Shown piece after piece: positions 47,448 to 54,811 of a stretch of 64,000 nucleotides of DNA (positions are counted from its first letter, which is position 1; each line of letters starts with the position of its first letter). The notes beneath the pieces were generated by a model. That model was not told where the DNA came from, searched no databases, and was given only the letters and a program-made list of their open reading frames with translations. This stretch comes from Flavobacterium sp. 9AF (GTDB lineage Bacteria; Bacteroidota; Bacteroidia; Flavobacteriales; Flavobacteriaceae), in NCBI RefSeq assembly GCF_902506265.1, contig NZ_LR733556.1:2722144-2786143 (forward strand). Reading direction: 5' to 3'. The translations under genes and the position numbers were made by a program.

Positions 47448-47768
47448 TTAAAGATTGATATTTAAATTGTTAAGTAATAAATCCACATAAAAAATTGAAA
47501 TAGGTATATTTAGAAGAAGAATTAAAATGGTACCTAATTGAAAAAGAAATAAATGTTTGTACACAATGAGATTGTATATCGTGTTTAATAGTAAAATTAG
47601 ATTTAGAAAAAAAGCTATTATAACATAATAAAAGCCTATTACAATTAGAATTTCATAATGTGTAATTGTAAAGACTAAAAAAAGGACACTTCCAATTATA
47701 AATGAGCCTAATGCAAAAAATCTTGCAAACTTCCCATCATAAATAATTTTATTTTTATAATCTTCCAT
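47448..47768 (-). CDS. small membrane protein (paralogue of the next gene upstream)
   Basis: A 106-residue protein with four hydrophobic segments. It shares layout and the pattern LLLNIPISIFY with the protein of 47774-48073, so the two look like tandem duplicates. Function unknown; situated between that gene and creD. Confidence 0.65.
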   Translation of the reverse strand: MEDYKNKIIYDGKFARFFALGSFIIGSVLFLVFTITHYEILIVIGFYYVIIAFFLNLILLLNTIYNLIVYKHLFLFQLGTILILLLNIPISIFYVDLLLNNLNINL

Positions 47769-47773
47769 TTCGG

Positions 47774-48073
47774 TTATCTATTAATTATTATATAGGCATA
47801 TAAGAAGGCAATAGGAATATTAGATAACAGAATTAGTATTCTAATGATTAAATCTTCCGTATTTTCTTCTTTGGAAAGAAGATAAATTAAATGCAAAAGC
47901 GTAATAAGATTAATTAATACAGCTAGAAATAAATAGACATAACCTATAATCATAATTACAAGTGCTTCCGAAAAAATAAAATACAATAAGAACAGAAAAG
48001 TACCTATTAAAAAGGATGTAATAGCTAATTGTGTTGAAAAGGGTAACTCTTTGAAATGAAAATTAGTTTCCAT
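47774..48073 (-). CDS. small membrane protein (paralogue pair)
   Basis: About 99 residues from ATG 48073 (METNFHFKELPF). An ATG at 48118 in the same frame would extend into the upstream gene and is less likely. Four hydrophobic segments; ends ILLSNIPIAFLYAYIIIN, similar to the LLNIPISIFY end of its neighbour. Overlaps the DUF1361 gene by 11 bp. Unknown function. Confidence 0.65.
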   Translation of the reverse strand: METNFHFKELPFSTQLAITSFLIGTFLFLLYFIFSEALVIMIIGYVYLFLAVLINLITLLHLIYLLSKEENTEDLIIRILILLSNIPIAFLYAYIIINR

Positions 48074-48713
48074 AAAAAATGTTTTTAAAAAGATAAATGA
48101 GATAGATAAAACTGCCATAAAGCATTGAAAACAATAAGGCTTCTGTAGAAAGTAAGCATTTAAAGGAATCTATAAAAAGCGGGAAAGGATTAGTAAGTAT
48201 ATCCCAACTATTAAATCGTAAAAAACGTCCTAGATAGATACCAAAACCATTTAACATACAAATGGCAGGAATGCTATATTGCAAGATTTTTGTCGAAATA
48301 AATAAAGAGAAGCAATTCTTAAATTCCTGAAGCGCTAATAATCCCAATAGGAAGCCTAAGAAAGAAAATGAAAACAATAAAATTAAATCAAACCAAAACA
48401 AATTTGAGTTTCCCTTTGGCAAATGAACAAAATCTGTAACAATATAGAACGAATTAGGTAAAAATAGCAACCATAATAAAAAGACTAGGATTCTTATTTT
48501 TGAATTTTCTAATAGTATAATTTTCTGTTTTGCTAATAACAAAATGAGATATGGAATTGTAGCCAAGAAGGCATTCCAAATCAAAAAGAAATAAAAAACC
48601 GATTGAGTTAATTTAGCTCTACAAAGTAATAAAAAAGCGCAATAGAGATATAATGTTAATAAAAAGCTATTGTTTTTTTTATTTGACAAATAAGCGTTGA
48701 TTATGAGTTGCAT
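48063..48713 (-). CDS. DUF1361 membrane protein
   Basis: A 216-residue integral membrane protein with about six helices. The DUF1361 signature is FLLWLLFLPNSFYIVTDFVHL, near residue 80. DUF1361 proteins have no established function. It starts one base before the end of the Coq4-like gene region (1-bp gap) and is part of the block 49170 to 46074. Confidence 0.85.
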   Translation of the reverse strand: MQLIINAYLSNKKNNSFLLTLYLYCAFLLLCRAKLTQSVFYFFLIWNAFLATIPYLILLLAKQKIILLENSKIRILVFLLWLLFLPNSFYIVTDFVHLPKGNSNLFWFDLILLFSFSFLGFLLGLLALQEFKNCFSLFISTKILQYSIPAICMLNGFGIYLGRFLRFNSWDILTNPFPLFIDSFKCLLSTEALLFSMLYGSFIYLIYLFKNIFYGN

Positions 48714-48714
48714 A

Positions 48715-49170
48715 TTAAATGATATTAAAAGTTTTTCTAAGATTTGTAACTGGAATTGTAAGCATTTTATAGAAATCTAAATCATAAAAGCGATGTGCTT
48801 TTTTCCCTTTTTGATACTGAATCAAATAGTAATCTATTTGTTTGGGATAAAAGAGAAATCCAGTAATGATAACTAAAAACAGATACAAGCTTTTTTTACC
48901 ATTACCCAATAAATAATATTGCATACCAATTTCTTCCACGACAGAAATTCCGGTGTTAGTTAAAACATGTATTACATCATGATCTTCAAGTTTTTCTTGT
49001 ATTTGAAAATTATAACGCAACAGAAAACTACCCAATTCATAACCAAGAGAAGCTTCAGGTAAGACCATTAATTCGCTGGAAGATATATTCCAAGGTTTGT
49101 TTTTTTTCAACCATTTTTGGTATGGTTTTTTTGATATTTCGTACATTTTTTCAATAAGTTTATCTTTCAT
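48715..49170 (-). CDS. Coq4-like protein
   Basis: A 151-residue protein with HDVIHVLTNTGISVVEEIG (around residues 65-83): the HDxxH-x(11)-E zinc motif of Coq4, a ubiquinone-biosynthesis scaffold. A second part (YYLIQYQKGKKAHRFYDLDF) resembles the Coq4 C-terminal side. Flavobacteria use menaquinone, so the role here is probably different and unknown. First gene of the operon to creD; its start is 14 bp from the palindromic operator at 49184. Confidence 0.75.
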   Translation of the reverse strand: MKDKLIEKMYEISKKPYQKWLKKNKPWNISSSELMVLPEASLGYELGSFLLRYNFQIQEKLEDHDVIHVLTNTGISVVEEIGMQYYLLGNGKKSLYLFLVIITGFLFYPKQIDYYLIQYQKGKKAHRFYDLDFYKMLTIPVTNLRKTFNII

Positions 49171-49183
49171 AATATTTTAGAGT

Positions 49184-49200
49184 ACTTTGTATTTCAAAGT
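49184..49200. promoter_or_regulatory. palindromic operator ACTTTG-N5-CAAAGT (copy 1)
   Basis: ACTTTGTATTTCAAAGT on the plus strand, a perfect 6-bp inverted repeat with a 5-bp spacer. The identical 17-mer lies at 52512-52528. On the minus strand the first half-site falls in AAACTTTG, a one-mismatch -7 element for the Coq4-like gene. Confidence 0.7.
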
Positions 49201-49224
49201 TTTTGCTTAAAAAAAAGCAACACT

Positions 49225-52011
49225 TTAGGATTGTTTATATATAATAGTAATCAATAAAACTAATATTATCAGTATGAATATAGAAGGCTCAGACATTTGG
49301 TTTGTTTCTTCATCTAAATCCAAGGCTTTATTACCTTTTAATACTTTTTCTTGTTTTTTTAATAAAGCTTGTTGCTGTGCTTCATTTTCTACCACGATAA
49401 AGGAGGTATAAGGGTTCATAATATGTGAAGTAAAACTTGATCGAATTAAGTTGTGCCATTCTTCCTGAACCTCATTAGGATAAAATATTGAATTTTGATA
49501 TTGTGATTGCATTTTTAAACCATTTATCCAATTTTTCTCTGTTATGGAATTCCAATTTATTTTGGTATTAGGTAACAAGCTTAATTGATTGTCATCTTTT
49601 AGTAAATAAGTTCGATTCTCGATTGAATATTTTAAGCAATGAATGTTATTTTCATAAGGCAGTTTAGAAATAGTATCTATTGAATGAAGTGGCTTATGTA
49701 AAAGAGAATGACTTGTTATCTCTGATTTAGAATTTATATTATAAAAAAGAGGTTCTTCAAAATAATTTTCCATGTAATTTGTAAAATCATTTTCCAAAAT
49801 AGAATTTTTAAGTTCGTCTGTTAATACAACAATTATAGGGTAAGTAAGCGTATCAAGATTTTTATAGTTATCAAATAAAACTTGTTTAATGCCTCTATCT
49901 AAATAAAAACCATTATCATTAGAATCGATAGTTTTATACCCATTTTTTTCATAGTCATATGTTTTTACTAAGGCATTTACATAACTAATTTTACTTTTAT
50001 AATTTAAAGGCTGATCTAAATGAATACGATCAATGATTTTATTGTATGATTTTATATTTTTTGCTCCATTTTTAGAGGCATCGATGATAAAATGATAATA
50101 GGGGTTTCTATATATTTTTTCTAAATTTTTCTTTTCAGATGCTAATACAAATAAATTATTTTCTTCAGTAGTTGTACTCTTTATAGAAGTCGCTTCACCA
50201 AGATTAAATTTTTGATTCTCAATAGATAATTCTATCGGTTCTTTATGTAATAATTCTATTCCTGTTTTTCTCTTTTCATTTTTTGAAAAGGGAAATACTT
50301 TAAAAGAAACTTTATTTTTATTTATATAATACAGTAATCCAGGATCTTTATTCTCATTTCTAATGGAGTTATAAACCCATAGAGCCGCTTTTTTTTCTGT
50401 TAATAATCCATATTTTTTCTTATTACCCACATAAAGATAATAATCACTAATATAACAGCCGTTTGGTAAATATATTTGCGTACTATATTCAGAAAAATCT
50501 GAATCAAAATTAGTAATTTCTAAATCGATAGTACTTTTCCAAAATTTTCTTTTTTTATCATATACACTATGAGAAAAAGCACTCGTTATTTTTACTGAAT
50601 TAGGGTTGCTTTGTTCATTTGTAAAATAATTTGTTTTCTTTTCCTGATTAAAAAAAATTAAATCTATCTGTTTTATTTTGTCATTAGAAAGGATAAGGTT
50701 GTCTAAAACTAACCAGTTAAAGTAGGAGTTTAGATAGGGTAGATTTTCTCCAAATATAAATTCATCGTTTCTTTTTTTGTTTGTTTTGATGGCAAATAAC
50801 GTGTTTTCTAGGGATTTTAAATCAATGTTATACTCTTTTTCAAAATTCGGATTATAAACATACTCTAAGGTATCATTTATCACTTTTCGATCATTAATAT
50901 ATTTAATTGTTATAATTGAAGGCAATCCTAAAAACGAAACTATATATATAAATTGAAGTACACTTTTAGAAAAATTTCTTTTTAAAAATATATAATCATT
51001 ATGCAATTGTTGAGCTTGAATTACAAATATCATTATTGGTGTTAACATCAAAAAGCCTAATCCTAAAGCTACAATTCCAATCAATGAGAAAGGTAAATAG
51101 GGAAGAAAAACAAGTAGAAAGTAAATGATATAAGCAAACAAGAAGACTTTTAAAACAAAAACTAAGAGCCTAAGCTTGTAATTATCAAATTTTGGTAAAC
51201 ACAAAAGAACACCATTGAAAAAAGCAAATACATAAAACCAGACAGCGTTAAAGTTTCCAAAAATACCGTGGCTGTTTTTAAATAAATCTGAGGGAGCGTA
51301 AATCCCATTATTCACTAATAAGCCAATTAAAGGAAATACAATGCAAACAGGTATCATCCATAATAATTTATATTTTACCCATACATTTTCTTTTTTTAAA
51401 GCGAGTAAATAGAAAAAACGTATGAGAAAGAAAATAAAAATATAAGTAACCAATATAAAGGCAATAACAATTACATGAATTGAAAAATTCTCTTCTAATT
51501 GGTGTAAAATGGGTAAACCAATTTGAGATAGTAAATAGGTTCCAATTGGAATACCTAGTAAAGCAATAAAGTTTGGAAAAATTTTTGCATTGTAGGGATT
51601 ACTTGTAAAATGAAGTGTTAATATTATTATGGAATGAATTAATGTAGGCATTATAAAGGTAATCATATGAATAAATAAATTTCCAGAGACCATCCAATTG
51701 GGTATTGAAGAAGGAATAATATCAGAGAAGTTTTGATAATAATAGTAAGCAAAACAAAGGTATGATGCACTGGAAAAAAGTGCATAAACTATATTTAAGT
51801 TGGTTTTTTTAAAAAAATGATATCCTGCAAAGCCTATATTAATTAACAGTAAGCTACATAAAATAAGACCCAATTTATTCCATAGATAAATGTTTCCATC
51901 ATTTAATAGCGATTTAATTACACGATATTCGGAATAGAGTAGTAGCGAAAAAATTAAAAGTGGAATAGAATTTAAAAAAAGAACCCACTTAGGATGTATT
52001 AAATTTTTCAT
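49225..52011 (-). CDS. XrtN-system VIT domain protein with MSEP-type sorting tail
   Basis: A 928-residue protein. Residues 1-365 hold about ten membrane helices. A VIT domain follows at about 485-600 (LPNGCYISDYYLYVGNKK, LLTEKKAALWVYNSIRNENKDPGLLYY), then a VWA-like region at about 635-770 whose MIDAS is degenerate (FIIDASKNG). The last 23 residues form a sorting tail: MSEP at 906-909, hydrophobic helix 911-925, Lys926. This fits the family known as XrtN system VIT domain protein. The ATG overlaps the exosortase stop by 4 bp. Proposed substrate of XrtN at the envelope; biochemical role unknown. Confidence 0.88.
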   Translation of the reverse strand: MKNLIHPKWVLFLNSIPLLIFSLLLYSEYRVIKSLLNDGNIYLWNKLGLILCSLLLINIGFAGYHFFKKTNLNIVYALFSSASYLCFAYYYYQNFSDIIPSSIPNWMVSGNLFIHMITFIMPTLIHSIIILTLHFTSNPYNAKIFPNFIALLGIPIGTYLLSQIGLPILHQLEENFSIHVIVIAFILVTYIFIFFLIRFFYLLALKKENVWVKYKLLWMIPVCIVFPLIGLLVNNGIYAPSDLFKNSHGIFGNFNAVWFYVFAFFNGVLLCLPKFDNYKLRLLVFVLKVFLFAYIIYFLLVFLPYLPFSLIGIVALGLGFLMLTPIMIFVIQAQQLHNDYIFLKRNFSKSVLQFIYIVSFLGLPSIITIKYINDRKVINDTLEYVYNPNFEKEYNIDLKSLENTLFAIKTNKKRNDEFIFGENLPYLNSYFNWLVLDNLILSNDKIKQIDLIFFNQEKKTNYFTNEQSNPNSVKITSAFSHSVYDKKRKFWKSTIDLEITNFDSDFSEYSTQIYLPNGCYISDYYLYVGNKKKYGLLTEKKAALWVYNSIRNENKDPGLLYYINKNKVSFKVFPFSKNEKRKTGIELLHKEPIELSIENQKFNLGEATSIKSTTTEENNLFVLASEKKNLEKIYRNPYYHFIIDASKNGAKNIKSYNKIIDRIHLDQPLNYKSKISYVNALVKTYDYEKNGYKTIDSNDNGFYLDRGIKQVLFDNYKNLDTLTYPIIVVLTDELKNSILENDFTNYMENYFEEPLFYNINSKSEITSHSLLHKPLHSIDTISKLPYENNIHCLKYSIENRTYLLKDDNQLSLLPNTKINWNSITEKNWINGLKMQSQYQNSIFYPNEVQEEWHNLIRSSFTSHIMNPYTSFIVVENEAQQQALLKKQEKVLKGNKALDLDEETNQMSEPSIFILIILVLLITIIYKQS

Positions 52012-52508
52012 TTTATGAATTTGTTTTTTAGTGAATAATCAAATAATAGATAAAAAAATAGTAGAAAGAAGAAATACACTCCTGTACCTATAATTTGATG
52101 GGTAATTTTTGGATCTAAGGTTATCTCAGAAGGTAAATTAATAGAACAGAGTATTCTAGAAGTATTAGCAATGTAGGTAATGCATAAAGAAAACACACTC
52201 GAAAAAAACAAGTTTTTATATAATGGGAGTTGTTTTTTTAGTATTGATAATCTGAAAGAAACACAGATAAAAAACAATATAAAAAAATTAATTCCTGAAC
52301 ATGATTTATTAATTATAAAATTTAAGTTAGAATTAAAAAAACCTTTATTAATCAGATAAATAGATTTAGTGTTAGTTATAAAATCAATTGTTTTTGAAAC
52401 GGGATAAAGTACAAAGCGTATTTCATCCACATTTGCTATAGAAAAAAGAAATTTTAAAAAAATAAAGACAAAAATGAGTATAATAATATGTGTTTTGTTT
52501 TTTTTCAT
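52008..52508 (-). CDS. xrtN: exosortase N (XrtN)
   Basis: A 166-residue integral membrane cysteine transpeptidase/protease of the exosortase/archaeosortase family, short form. Catalytic triad candidates: Cys70 (NKSCSGINFF), Arg118 (ANTSRIL), His137 (KITHQIIG), each at a helix edge as expected. Exosortases cut and re-anchor proteins carrying a C-terminal motif/helix/basic tail. The only visible partner is the VIT protein encoded directly downstream (4-bp overlap). The ATG is 3 bp after the palindromic operator at 52512. No EPS export system is adjacent. Confidence 0.88.
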   Translation of the reverse strand: MKKNKTHIIILIFVFIFLKFLFSIANVDEIRFVLYPVSKTIDFITNTKSIYLINKGFFNSNLNFIINKSCSGINFFILFFICVSFRLSILKKQLPLYKNLFFSSVFSLCITYIANTSRILCSINLPSEITLDPKITHQIIGTGVYFFFLLFFYLLFDYSLKNKFIK

Positions 52509-52511
52509 AGT

Positions 52512-52530
52512 ACTTTGTATTTCAAAGTTA
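52512..52530 (-). promoter_or_regulatory. xrtN operator and -7 element (palindrome copy 2)
   Basis: ACTTTG-TATTT-CAAAGT (52512-52528), identical to the copy at 49184. Read on the minus strand, TAACTTTG (52530-52523) is an exact -7 promoter element, so one half-site is the promoter itself; binding would block transcription of xrtN. Confidence 0.7.
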
Positions 52531-52547
52531 TTAAATAAAAAAATAGA

Positions 52548-52844
52548 TTAGTTTTTCGATATTAATTTTTCAAGTGCTTCAATGTGTTCTTGAAAAGCTT
52601 TTTTACCTTCTTTTGTGGCTATATATTTTGTATTTGGTTTTCTACCTATAAATTGTTTTTCAACCATAATATAATTTTCATTTTCTAAGGCTTTAGCATG
52701 ACTAGCTAAGTTTCCATCAGTAACACCTAATAATTCTTTTAAAGTAGCAAAATCAGCATTTTCATTAACCATTAACACAGACATGATTCCCAAACGAATG
52801 CGGTGATCAAAGGCTTTGTTTATATTTTGAATAATGTTTTTCAC
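52548..52844 (-). CDS. winged-helix transcriptional regulator
   Basis: A 98-residue DNA-binding protein of the winged-helix (MarR/ArsR-like, HTH_34-type) group: AFDHRIRLGIMSVLM, LKELLGVTDGNLASHAKALENENYI (recognition helix around DGNLASHAKAL), then the wing FIGRKPNTKYIATKEG and a C-terminal dimerisation helix. No ligand domain. GTG start at 52844. It lies 20 bp from the xrtN palindrome and is the natural candidate to bind it. In the same direction as the SanA-like gene (14-bp gap). Confidence 0.88.
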   Translation of the reverse strand: MKNIIQNINKAFDHRIRLGIMSVLMVNENADFATLKELLGVTDGNLASHAKALENENYIMVEKQFIGRKPNTKYIATKEGKKAFQEHIEALEKLISKN

Positions 52845-52858
52845 TTTTTATTTTTTTG

Positions 52859-53515
52859 TTATCCAATTGTAATTCTTGGTCCTAAAAATTTTGGTTTTAC
52901 TTTGAAAAATAAATCTATAAAAACTTTCGTTCTTGCTAGATATTCTCTAATTTGTACCTTTATTCCGTAATATTTTGAAACATCTTTGGCATTGAAGGCA
53001 ACAGCGTTAATATTATTTCTGGTAGCAATATAAAGTGCTCGTTCGTTATGAAATTGTTGCGAAATTAGAGTAAAATTAGTTAAACCAAAAACTTCTTTTG
53101 CCCTAATTACAGAATCCAATGTTCTAAAACCTGCATAATCTAAAACTATTTTATCTTCTGGAACTCCTTGCTCAATTAATTCTTTTTTAAAGTCGTTAGG
53201 CTCATCATACTCTTCTGTACTATTATCCCCACTAACTAAAATATATTCAATTTTACCTTGTTTAAATAAATCTACAGTCGCGGCTATGCGGTAGGAAAAA
53301 TATAAATTTAATGTACCATTTTTTAAATACTTTCCTGTACCTAAAACGACACCCACTTTGTTTTTAGGTAGCATAGTAACTTCTGAAAAAATTTTATTTT
53401 TTGTTGCTGTTTTAATCGTCGTATTGGCTGCACATATAAAAAATAACAAGAAAACACATATAGGGAATATGTACTTTTTTATTTTAAATAATAGGTTGCC
53501 AATTTTAATTATCAT
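52859..53515 (-). CDS. SanA/YdcF-family (DUF218) membrane protein
   Basis: A 218-residue protein with one N-terminal helix (residues 14-30), then a periplasmic DUF218 domain: VGVVLGTGKYLKNG, YRIAATVDLFKQGKIEYILVSGDN, FRTLDSVIRAKEVFG, LISQQFHNERALYIA. SanA in E. coli supports envelope barrier function (vancomycin exclusion). A role in envelope polymer metabolism fits the surroundings. ATG at 53515. Confidence 0.9.
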   Translation of the reverse strand: MIIKIGNLLFKIKKYIFPICVFLLFFICAANTTIKTATKNKIFSEVTMLPKNKVGVVLGTGKYLKNGTLNLYFSYRIAATVDLFKQGKIEYILVSGDNSTEEYDEPNDFKKELIEQGVPEDKIVLDYAGFRTLDSVIRAKEVFGLTNFTLISQQFHNERALYIATRNNINAVAFNAKDVSKYYGIKVQIREYLARTKVFIDLFFKVKPKFLGPRITIG

Positions 53516-53526
53516 AAACTTAAATT

Positions 53527-54195
53527 TTAATAATTATCAAAAACAGTAGTTACTAAATTTGAATCATATAGTTGTGAGGGAGCTACGACTTCTTCGTCAT
53601 AAGGAATGTTATTTCCATAGCGTTCTTTCATAATTTTCTGTACCAAAGGATGAACCAGATTAAAATCTTTTAATTTTTTTGTTGGACACAGACTAACATT
53701 TGCTACTTCTTTATATATTTTCCAAACCAATTCAGAACAATATATTTTTTCATCTGACCATTCAAAATATAAATCATAATCTTTTCCCATCAAAGTGGTT
53801 GCATATAATTTCATTTTCTTAACCATATCTTTAGTAAGAAGTGAATCATTATTTTGCAAACGTTTCACCACATATTTTTGGTCTCGACCCTGTTTAATCC
53901 ATTCTTCTAATTGTGTTTTTTTTACAGGTTGAACAGCTTCATAAACATACGTTTTTTCTTTTTCTATAAAAATAATACCACAATGGGAAAACTTTGAATT
54001 TGTTGCTATTCTAACCGCTTCGCATTGCGCTGATTCAGAAGTTTGAAAAATAATATCTCCATCTTTAAATGTTTTTTGAATTTTATTATTTGTAATTTTG
54101 AAAGAGGGATGTACTTTTTTTGATAAAAAAGCGAATGTAAATCCTCCTAAAAAGAGTAGCAAAATAATAAATACAGATAATCTTTTGAGTTTCAT
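53527..54195 (-). CDS. YiiX/YebB-like NlpC/P60 hydrolase
   Basis: About 222 residues from ATG 54195 (MKLKRLSVFIILLLFLGGFTF, signal/anchor); the longer open frame upstream overlaps the neighbour and is unlikely. Permuted NlpC/P60 papain-like fold: GDIIFQTSESAQCEAVRIAT, His in FSHCGIIF, and the catalytic Cys in IYCSELVWKIY. Such enzymes hydrolyse peptides or lipids; some act in peptidoglycan. The periplasmic location fits with the SanA-like neighbour. Confidence 0.88.
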   Translation of the reverse strand: MKLKRLSVFIILLLFLGGFTFAFLSKKVHPSFKITNNKIQKTFKDGDIIFQTSESAQCEAVRIATNSKFSHCGIIFIEKEKTYVYEAVQPVKKTQLEEWIKQGRDQKYVVKRLQNNDSLLTKDMVKKMKLYATTLMGKDYDLYFEWSDEKIYCSELVWKIYKEVANVSLCPTKKLKDFNLVHPLVQKIMKERYGNNIPYDEEVVAPSQLYDSNLVTTVFDNY

Positions 54196-54199
54196 TTTT

Positions 54200-54811
54200 T
54201 TAAATTTTTCTATCGTATTTATAATACATAATACTTCCATATAAAATATGGCATAAACCAAATCCAATAACCCAAAAATACAAACCGTATCCTGAAAATT
54301 CAACTGCAATTAGGCCTAAAACTATTTGAGTAATGCCAAGATATCTTACATCTCTTAAAGTGTATTTACTAGCATTTAAGCAGGCTAGTCCATAAAATAG
54401 AAGAGTTACGGGTGCAATTAAACCATAATGCTTGTTTTTTAATAATAGTAAAGCGAATATACCGCCTGTTATTAATGGAATTAAAAAATTTATCAACACT
54501 CTTCTTGATGTAGGATTCCAAATTTTCTCACCTGCTTTATTTGCTTTTTTTGCAGTTAATAAATAGGCGGTACCCACAGAAAGTAAAAAAACGATACATG
54601 CAGTTAAAATAATTAATCTAAAAGTCTTACTTTCTAAAGTGATATATCTCTCATAATGAGTATTAATTAAATAATTTACATATGCTGCACCTATTAAAGC
54701 GTATATTCCTGCTAGTATTCCAGATAGTCCACTTAATGAAATGAATTGAGTAGATTTACTCATCATTTCTTTAATTTCTTGGATGTCTTTTAAGTATTTA
54801 TTGTCTTCCAT
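54200..54811 (-). CDS. multi-pass membrane protein
   Basis: A 203-residue protein: a helical cytoplasmic start (YLKDIQEIKEMMSKSTQF), then five or six hydrophobic helices beginning LSGLSGILAGIYALIGAAYV, and a basic end. Familiar from flavobacteria beside winged-helix regulators, with no known function. Its start lies inside the end of the truncated T9SS gene (22-bp overlap). First gene of the operon leading to the regulator. Confidence 0.78.
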   Translation of the reverse strand: MEDNKYLKDIQEIKEMMSKSTQFISLSGLSGILAGIYALIGAAYVNYLINTHYERYITLESKTFRLIILTACIVFLLSVGTAYLLTAKKANKAGEKIWNPTSRRVLINFLIPLITGGIFALLLLKNKHYGLIAPVTLLFYGLACLNASKYTLRDVRYLGITQIVLGLIAVEFSGYGLYFWVIGFGLCHILYGSIMYYKYDRKI

